A DNA stretch of 6,078 nt, from the NCBI GenBank assembly GCA_003650505.1, contig QMQL01000056.1:1-6078 (forward strand). Reading direction: 5' to 3'. The DNA comes from Candidatus Acetothermia bacterium. GTDB lineage: Bacteria; Bipolaricaulota; Bipolaricaulia; UBA7950; UBA9294. The translations under genes and the position numbers were made by a program. This document shows positions 1 to 4,581 of this stretch, one piece after another. Within the stretch, counting starts at the first letter, position 1, and each line of letters opens with the position of its first letter. A model generated the notes under the pieces. It had not been told where the DNA came from, did no database searches, and saw only the letters and a program-made list of their open reading frames with translations.

Positions 1-2
1 CC

Positions 3-599
3 GTATTGCGGCTCGACTTGACGTTGAGCGGACAGACCGAGTCGCACGTCCTTGAGGTATGGACGCTCGGAGAGGATTACGCCCTGATCCGGATCCTTCC
101 CCCCGATCCCGATGCGGGCACGGGATACCTCAAGGTGAAGGACGACCTATGGTACTACTCCCCTGATGTCGGCATGGCGATCGAGCTCCCGGCGATCGCC
201 CTTGGTGATGCTCTCTTTGGGGCAGGGCCGTCGCTCAGCGACCTATCCCGCAGCACCCTCTCTGACGATTACGATGCCACCGCCGTGGCTGATGGGGATG
301 GCTACTTACTCACTCTGATACCGCATCCCGATGCCCCGGTCGTCTACGGCAAGCTCGAGATCCGCGTGGATCTCGATTCCGTGCTGGAGCAGATCGTCTA
401 CTACGATCAACGTGGAGAGGTGGTGCGCACGGCGATATTTTCGCACGTAGTAAAGCTCGGGGAGCGGAGTTTTCCCACGCAGATCATCGTCGAAGACACA
501 AGGGGTGACCGGGCGGTCGAGCGGATCGAGGACCCGCAGTTCGATATCGCGATCGATCCCTCGTTTTTCAGCTTGGATAGGTTGGAGGAGCGCAAGTGA
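3..599 (+). CDS. LolA-like outer membrane lipoprotein-sorting protein, 5' end outside window
   Basis: The frame is open from the window edge (codons GTA TTG CGG...), so the start, signal peptide and first strands are missing. The TTG at position 6 is not a credible start because it falls in mid-domain. The visible 199 residues match the LolA_like family (COG2834, outer membrane lipoprotein-sorting protein): a strand-rich pattern with EVWTLGEDYALIRI, then DAGTGYLKVKDDLWYYSPDV, a typical segment in which mostly charged and aromatic residues alternate, a later DQRGEVVRTAIF strand, and a C-terminal FFSLDRLEERK that corresponds to the family's conserved end. Proteins of this family bind lipid or lipoprotein acyl chains in a half-barrel on the outer face of the inner membrane. 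The gene ends in a 4-bp GTGA overlap with an FtsX-type permease, the usual arrangement for this family, so it probably hands cargo to or from that transporter. The family is fairly sure; the cargo is unknown. Confidence 0.82.
   Translation, partial: VLRLDLTLSGQTESHVLEVWTLGEDYALIRILPPDPDAGTGYLKVKDDLWYYSPDVGMAIELPAIALGDALFGAGPSLSDLSRSTLSDDYDATAVADGDGYLLTLIPHPDAPVVYGKLEIRVDLDSVLEQIVYYDQRGEVVRTAIFSHVVKLGERSFPTQIIVEDTRGDRAVERIEDPQFDIAIDPSFFSLDRLEERK
584..590 (+). promoter_or_regulatory. Shine-Dalgarno site of the ABC permease
   Basis: GGAGGAG lies 5 nt before a GTG codon at 596. It sits inside the end of the upstream gene and supports the GTG start and translational coupling through the GTGA stop/start overlap. 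Confidence 0.8.
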
Positions 600-1831
600 A
601 AGCGGCGATACGGCACCTGAAGCGGAACCGGGGGCGGAGCATCCTCACCCTGCTTGCCGTGTTGATCCCGGTGTACTCGCTCGTGGTCATGTTTGGGCTC
701 GCGGGCGGGAACCTGCGCGACATGTTCGATACAGCGACACGCCTTGATACCGGGCATCTTCAAATAAGGCATGCGGAGAGGCGGGGTATGGGATCGGCCT
801 TGCCGTTGATCAAGGATCCTGATGAGATCATTTCCACTCTCGATCGGATCGAAGGGATCGCGTGGCGTACGCTACGTCTCGATCTTCCGGCGATCGCCAG
901 CGTCGGCGAGCGTTCACAGGCGATCGTCGTCCAAGGAGTGGTCCCGGAAGAGATCGACCCGATCAGCTCAATGCGCGGCCTGATCCTGGCAGGGCGGTAT
1001 CTGACGAGCAAGGACGAGGGCGTCGTCATCGGTGAGGAACTGGCCAAGCTGCTCAAGATCGATGTCGGCGATGAGATGGTCATCCTCGGAGTGCATCCGG
1101 AGACCGGGGTCGGGGCGCTGAAGGTACCGATCCTGGGGATATACAGCACTCCGGCAGCGGCGATGGGACGGACGATCATCCAAGCCCCCCTCGATGTTGC
1201 CCGCCGCCTGGCACACAGCATCGCCGGGGCGACCGCCGTCGTCGTCCGCGTGGCCGGCGTCACTGGGCCATGGGATGCTCGGCGGATCGACCGAGTGGTG
1301 GCGGAGCTTCGCGCGATCCTCCCCTCCGATTATGAGGTGCTCGACTGGCGCCGGCTTGCGCCGCAGGTCGCCTCTTACATGGCGATCATCAAACCGGCTC
1401 TGTTCATCTTTGCGGCCGTCTTCTTCGGGCTCGGCGCGCTCGTTGTGCTGAACACGGTGTACCTGTCGGTGATAGAGCGGACGCGGGAGCTCGGCCTGAT
1501 CATCTCACTCGGCGCATCCCAGTGGCGGGTCATCCGGATGATCCTTCTCGAGGCCGGGATCCTCTCCGCAACCGGAGCGGTATACGGCGCGCTCGCCGGC
1601 GTCTCCTTGGTGTGGATCGTCGAGGCGTTCGGGGGCCTCCCCCTCCCGGCGGCGTTCTCCTCAATGATGAAGGCGATCGGAATGAATCCCGTACTGCACC
1701 TGCGGGTGAGCTTCTCGCAGGTAGCCCTCTCCGCCGCAGCCATGGCCGGTGTCGCGGTCATTGCGGCCTGGTATCCGGCACGGCGGGCGTCGAGACTCGA
1801 ACCCGTGGAGGCGATGCGCTATGTCGGATAA
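596..1831 (+). CDS. ABC transporter permease, FtsX/MacB/LolC-E family
   Basis: 411 residues with a GTG start set by GGAGGAG 5 nt upstream. The topology is that of MacB/LolC/LolE: a short basic N-terminus, TM1 at about 16-38, a large extracytoplasmic MacB-like core at about 40-260, then three TM segments at about 265-291, 318-345 and 373-394. FtsX-domain hallmarks are visible: ERTRELGLIISLGAS (about 294-308), the coupling region that contacts the ATPase, and YPARRASRLEPVEAMRY (about 393-409) at the C-terminus. Such permeases form dimers and transmit ATP-driven motion to periplasmic partners instead of moving solutes through a channel. The upstream LolA-like gene points to lipoprotein or lipid extraction from the inner membrane. 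Only one permease is visible, so the transporter could be a homodimer, or a second permease could lie upstream of the window. Substrate not determinable. Confidence 0.93.
   Translation: MKAAIRHLKRNRGRSILTLLAVLIPVYSLVVMFGLAGGNLRDMFDTATRLDTGHLQIRHAERRGMGSALPLIKDPDEIISTLDRIEGIAWRTLRLDLPAIASVGERSQAIVVQGVVPEEIDPISSMRGLILAGRYLTSKDEGVVIGEELAKLLKIDVGDEMVILGVHPETGVGALKVPILGIYSTPAAAMGRTIIQAPLDVARRLAHSIAGATAVVVRVAGVTGPWDARRIDRVVAELRAILPSDYEVLDWRRLAPQVASYMAIIKPALFIFAAVFFGLGALVVLNTVYLSVIERTRELGLIISLGASQWRVIRMILLEAGILSATGAVYGALAGVSLVWIVEAFGGLPLPAAFSSMMKAIGMNPVLHLRVSFSQVALSAAAMAGVAVIAAWYPARRASRLEPVEAMRYVG
1807..1811 (+). promoter_or_regulatory. Shine-Dalgarno site of the ABC ATPase
   Basis: GGAGG is 9 nt before ATG 1821 and decides the start. 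The longer open frame from ATG 1749 would add 24 Arg-rich residues encoded inside the permease gene, with no similarity to the family. Confidence 0.7.
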
Positions 1832-2513
1832 CCGATTGATCGAAACGGAGGGGCTACACAAGGTTTACAGGACCGGAACCGTGGAGACGCCCGCCCTACG
1901 CGGGGTCGACCTCGAGCTACACAGCGGCGAGTTCACGGCGATCGCCGGTCCTTCCGGGTCCGGTAAATCCACGCTCCTTCACCTGTTGGGCGGCCTCGAT
2001 CGGCCCACATCCGGAGAAACCTTCCTTGAAGGAAGAGCGATGTCGAAGCTCTCGAAGGATGAGTTGGCCAAGCTTCGCCTCACCAGGATCGGGTTCGTCT
2101 TTCAGGCGTACAACCTGATTCCGGTACTTACCGTCCTCGAAAATACAGCGTTTGTCCTCGAGTTGCAGGGTGTCGTACGAGCAGAAAGGATCGAACGCGC
2201 CCGTAAGATCCTTGCTGAGCTGGGGATCGAACAGTACGCAGATCGGTATCCGAACAGGATATCCGGCGGGGAGCAGCAGCGGGTCGCGGTGGCGCGGGCG
2301 GTCGTCGCCGGGCCGTCGATCGTCCTCGCCGACGAGCCGACGGCGAACCTCGACAGCGGGACGAGCCTGGAGCTGATTGACCTCATGCGCCGGCTGAATT
2401 CCGAAAAGGGGGCGACCTTCCTATTTGCGACCCACGACTCCCGCCTCCTCGATCGGGTGAGCCGACTCATCACCCTAGAAGATGGGCGGATTACTTCTGA
2501 TGAAACTCGATAG
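1821..2513 (+). CDS. ABC transporter ATP-binding protein, LolD/MacB family
   Basis: 230 residues from ATG 1821, the usual length for a stand-alone LolD-type ATPase. All nucleotide-binding motifs are intact: Walker A GPSGSGKST (43-51), Q-loop VFQAYNLIP (Q95), signature ISGGEQQR (147-154), Walker B IVLADEP (167-173), D-loop NLD (176-178) and H-loop ATHD (H205). The N-terminal pattern (LIETEGLHKVYRTG, then VETPALRGVDL) and the loop YNLIPVLTVLEN are typical of the MacB/LolD group that pairs with FtsX-type permeases. The gene overlaps the permease by 11 bp, so the two are co-translated and surely form one complex on the cytoplasmic face of the membrane. ATP binding and hydrolysis would drive conformational work by the permease on its periplasmic partner, probably the LolA-like protein encoded first. 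LolD and MacB-type roles cannot be separated from sequence alone. Confidence 0.95.
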   Translation: MSDNRLIETEGLHKVYRTGTVETPALRGVDLELHSGEFTAIAGPSGSGKSTLLHLLGGLDRPTSGETFLEGRAMSKLSKDELAKLRLTRIGFVFQAYNLIPVLTVLENTAFVLELQGVVRAERIERARKILAELGIEQYADRYPNRISGGEQQRVAVARAVVAGPSIVLADEPTANLDSGTSLELIDLMRRLNSEKGATFLFATHDSRLLDRVSRLITLEDGRITSDETR

Positions 2514-2557
2514 CCCCCTGTACCTGGAGGAGCTCTTCCGGTCCTTAAGGGGAACGC

Positions 2558-2584
2558 CGGTCAGATGGAGACTATCTCTGACCG
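2558..2584 (+). repeat. inverted repeat (hairpin) after the ABC operon
   Basis: CGGTCAGA (2558-2565) and TCTGACCG (2577-2584) are perfect 8-bp inverted arms around an 11-nt loop. It lies 45 bp after the ATPase stop. No T-tract follows (ACCGAACGGA is next), so it is not a standard intrinsic terminator. It could protect the 3' end of the operon mRNA, act in a factor-dependent terminator, or bind a dimeric regulator upstream of lepB. The arms are seen; the function is inferred. Confidence 0.45.
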
Positions 2585-2598
2585 AACGGATACTCGCC

Positions 2599-2627
2599 TT
2601 GCCAGTGGAAGCAAGATGAGGTATCAC
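2599..2627 (+). promoter_or_regulatory. possible sigma-70-type promoter for lepB
   Basis: TTGCCA (2599-2604), a 17-bp spacer, then TATCAC (2622-2627). This matches 5 of 6 and 4 of 6 consensus positions with ideal spacing and ends 38 bp before the lepB ATG. It lies in the only sizeable gap on the plus strand before lepB and downstream of the hairpin. Such matches arise by chance and the organism's sigma factor preferences are unknown. Confidence 0.3.
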
Positions 2628-2665
2628 TACGGATCACAGAAGAAGGGGAAGGGTGATAGGGGCGG

Positions 2666-3514
2666 ATGAGCCGGAAGAGGAAACAGAAGAAGCCAGCGAT
2701 GATCCTCCGCCTCGCCTGGCGGCTCGGTTACAGGCCGGGGAGGGTGATGAGCGAGGTCCTGGAATGGATCGAAGTCCTGGCGGTCGCCGGCGCGCTGGCG
2801 GCGGTCATCATGAGCTTCGTCACCGTCCGGATGCACGTCCCGACCGGCTCGATGATCCCGACGATCGACCCGCACGACTCGTTCTTCGTCGATCGTATCA
2901 CCTACTACTTTCGCGATCCGAAGCCGGGGGACATCATCGTCTTCCGGCATACCGAACAGGTCCTCGTCAAGGGAGTGGTGAAGGACTCGCCCGCCGACCG
3001 GGCGGGGGTCCCGGTCGGTGAGCGGCTCCTCTACCTGAACAACGAACCGGTATACACCCTCGAGTTCATCGAGAACATCCTTGCCTCCTGGTCGGAGAGT
3101 ACGGACCTTAAGCTGACGATGGCCGATGGTCAGAGCTACGACCTTGGGGAGAAGGGATCGGGCGCGACGAGGCTCATCGACCTCGGGATCGTCCCACGGG
3201 AGAAGCGGATGCGCTACGTCAAGCGGCTGATCGCGGTCGGCGGGCAGACGGTCCAGATAAGGGACGGTGACATCTACGTCGACGGGAAGAAGCTTGAGGG
3301 GCCGCGGTTCGATCGGTATTACACCTCGAACGACCCCCGCTTCCGGTTCGGGATCGAGCCGACCCTCGTCCCGGAAGGGCACTTCTTCGTCCTCGGCGAC
3401 AACTCGGGGAACTCCTTTGACTCGAGGTTCTGGGGGTTCGTCAAGCGGAGCGATCTGATCGGCGTCCCCTACCTGCGAGTCTGGCCGCTCAGCCGGTTCG
3501 GCCTTTTGCACTGA
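2666..3514 (+). CDS. lepB: signal peptidase I with an inserted PDZ-like domain
   Basis: 282 residues; membrane-bound serine protease that removes signal peptides from secreted proteins. The order is: a basic cytoplasmic N-terminus (SRKRKQKK), one TM segment at about 31-53, box B PTGSMIPT with catalytic Ser62, strand PKPGDIIVF (85-93), an extra region at about 98-181, box D YVKRLIAVGG with catalytic general-base Lys186, then DGDIYVDGKKL, box E GDNSGNSFDSRFWG (244-257), and a typical WPLSRFGLL end. The extra region contains GVVKDSPADRAGVPVGERLLYLNNEPV (written here as the stretch from 103 to 129), the classic bacterial PDZ pattern, followed by a helix (EFIENIL) and LKLTM strand. Without it the enzyme would be about 200 residues, ordinary for the family. 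The Ser/Lys dyad marks it as bacterial type. No clean Shine-Dalgarno precedes ATG 2666; an internal start at codon 12 (ATG 2699) or 28 (ATG 2747) is possible. It is convergent with the next gene. Confidence 0.94.
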   Translation: MSRKRKQKKPAMILRLAWRLGYRPGRVMSEVLEWIEVLAVAGALAAVIMSFVTVRMHVPTGSMIPTIDPHDSFFVDRITYYFRDPKPGDIIVFRHTEQVLVKGVVKDSPADRAGVPVGERLLYLNNEPVYTLEFIENILASWSESTDLKLTMADGQSYDLGEKGSGATRLIDLGIVPREKRMRYVKRLIAVGGQTVQIRDGDIYVDGKKLEGPRFDRYYTSNDPRFRFGIEPTLVPEGHFFVLGDNSGNSFDSRFWGFVKRSDLIGVPYLRVWPLSRFGLLH

Positions 3515-3516
3515 GC

Positions 3517-4482
3517 TCAGTCTTCGGCGGCGGCGCGGAGCTCGTCCGAACCGTAGATGACAGGCGGTGCCGGCTTCCCATCGAGGATATCGACGAGGAG
3601 GGAGGCGATCGCCGGGGAAGTGTGCATGTCGATATGGTCCATCCCGATGCAGGCGACGTTCTCCGCTCCGGGTAGATAGGCCGAGGACATCTTCACTACG
3701 AGGTCGGATCCCTCCCATGCGAGCCCAGCGCGAACGCATTCCCGCCGGCAGGTATCAGGATCCCCCCTCAGACCGCAGCCGAGGCAGGTCTGCCCGGCGA
3801 GGGAGATGTAGCGGACATCGGATGGGATCGAGATCTCCTCCTCATTCGGTCCGTTCAGAAGGGCGAGGAACGCGCTCCCCGGGGTGAGCTGAGGGAATAG
3901 CGGGCCGAGCCACGGCCCGATCGCGGCGAATCCGGCCCCGTGGTGGGGAGCGGCGAGGGTGACGAGCGTCCGGACGTCTCCCCGGTAGGCCGTCCCGTAG
4001 TCGGGGAAATCCGGATCGCCGAGAACGGGTGTAAAGTCGTCCGCCTCGATGTAGGAGCGGGCGACAAGCCCTCCCATGCTGTGGCCGATCAGATCGACCG
4101 CCTCGACCGACCGGTCCTCCTTCACCCAGCTGATCTCATCGGCGAGCCGCGCGGCGTAGGAGCGGAGGTCGCGGACCGTCGGCTCGTAGGGGATCCCATA
4201 GTCGCTGATGAACACGTCGCGATGCTTTTCGTCTTCCGCTGGGAGCCTGTAGATATCGTGTCCGGGCTCGAGCTCGATCCTTTCCGCCTCCCCGACCGGC
4301 CGGCCGCTCAGCTCCTCGGCGAACTCGGCCCAGAGCTGGGGCGGGTAGAACCCCGGGACCGGCTGGAACCCGTAGATGAGGATGACCGGGAGAGGGGAGA
4401 GAGCGGCGAGATCGATCGGTCCGGGGAGGATCGCGGATAGAGCGGCTAGGATCGCGATCGAACAGAGGCCGGCTTTCGACAT
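3517..4482 (-). CDS. secreted alpha/beta hydrolase, putative lipase/esterase
   Basis: 321 residues. The N-terminus is a likely Sec signal peptide: K3, then a hydrophobic stretch to about residue 27. The mature part starts with the first core strand PVILIYGFQPVPG (32-44), where the oxyanion-loop HG of common lipases is replaced by YG. The nucleophile elbow is LIGHSMGGLVARSYI (131-145, Ser135), as in lipases, PGAP1-like and palmitoyl-thioesterase-like hydrolases. Asp260 (EGSDLVV) and His283 (GMDHIDMH; H287 is an alternative) fit the other triad members in order and spacing. TLAAPHHGAGFA (175-186) is the usual strand and loop after the elbow. A four-cysteine cluster (C233, C236, C245, C249) lies before the acid residue, and C278 lies near the His. 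The protein is probably an exported esterase, lipase or acyl-hydrolase; the substrate is unknown. It is convergent with lepB with a 2-bp gap and divergent from the PLP enzyme. Confidence 0.87.
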   Translation of the reverse strand: MSKAGLCSIAILAALSAILPGPIDLAALSPLPVILIYGFQPVPGFYPPQLWAEFAEELSGRPVGEAERIELEPGHDIYRLPAEDEKHRDVFISDYGIPYEPTVRDLRSYAARLADEISWVKEDRSVEAVDLIGHSMGGLVARSYIEADDFTPVLGDPDFPDYGTAYRGDVRTLVTLAAPHHGAGFAAIGPWLGPLFPQLTPGSAFLALLNGPNEEEISIPSDVRYISLAGQTCLGCGLRGDPDTCRRECVRAGLAWEGSDLVVKMSSAYLPGAENVACIGMDHIDMHTSPAIASLLVDILDGKPAPPVIYGSDELRAAAED

Positions 4483-4484
4483 AG

Positions 4485-4494
4485 ATCACCCCTT
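4485..4494 (-). promoter_or_regulatory. Shine-Dalgarno site of the secreted hydrolase
   Basis: On the minus strand AAGGGGTGAT precedes ATG 4482 by 2 nt. It equals the extended anti-SD complement AAGGAGGTGAT less one base, with the G-run about 6-8 nt from the start, and supports this ATG. Confidence 0.65.
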
Positions 4495-4508
4495 CTCAGC
4501 CATCGCCC

Positions 4509-4537
4509 TTGACCGTATCTTCCCCCCTGCGTACGCT
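4509..4537 (+). promoter_or_regulatory. possible promoter of the cysteate-synthase-like gene
   Basis: TTGACC (4509-4514), 17-bp spacer, TACGCT (4532-4537). The -35 matches 5 of 6. The -10 keeps the T1, A2 and T6 positions but is otherwise poor. It lies in the 81-bp divergent gap and would give a leader of about 40 nt to the preferred TTG start. An 8-bp palindrome GCGTACGC (4529-4536) overlaps the -10 and could be an operator. Moderate to weak evidence. Confidence 0.3.
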
Positions 4538-4569
4538 TTCGCCAAATCCCGTTTTTCCACACCATGATC

Positions 4570-4576
4570 GGAGGAG
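4570..4576 (+). promoter_or_regulatory. Shine-Dalgarno site that moves the start to TTG 4582
   Basis: GGAGGAG lies 5 nt before TTG 4582, the same motif and spacing as at the ABC permease start (584-590). The upstream ATG 4564 has only pyrimidine-rich sequence (CCCGTTTTTCCACACC) before it and would place the GGAGGAG inside the coding region. The TTG is therefore preferred. Confidence 0.65.
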
Positions 4577-4581
4577 CCACC

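Noticed and set aside
6..8. TTG at position 6 as start of the first gene
   Set aside because: No ribosome site is visible, the frame is open to the window edge, and the protein would lack the signal peptide and first strands of the LolA-like fold.
1749..1820. N-terminal extension of the ABC ATPase from ATG 1749
   Set aside because: The 24 extra residues lie within the permease gene, are Arg-rich and unlike the family, whereas ATG 1821 has GGAGG at proper distance.
2558..2584. Intrinsic (rho-independent) terminator after the ABC operon
   Set aside because: The stem is real but the sequence after it is ACCGAACGGA, with no T-tract, so it is kept only as an inverted repeat.
2627..3739. Minus-strand 370-codon open frame antisense to lepB
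   Set aside because: It is Arg/Asp/Pro-rich with no domain pattern and mirrors lepB, whose catalytic boxes are intact. Long antisense frames are expected in GC-rich genes.
3940..4440. Plus-strand 166-codon open frame antisense to the secreted hydrolase
   Set aside because: No recognisable domain; the minus strand has the signal peptide, GHSMGG elbow and a near-consensus ribosome site.
4483..4563. Minus-strand promoter for the hydrolase (TTGGCG with GATACG-like -10)
   Set aside because: The spacing would be about 20 bp and the -10 match is poor, so no promoter is claimed for that gene.
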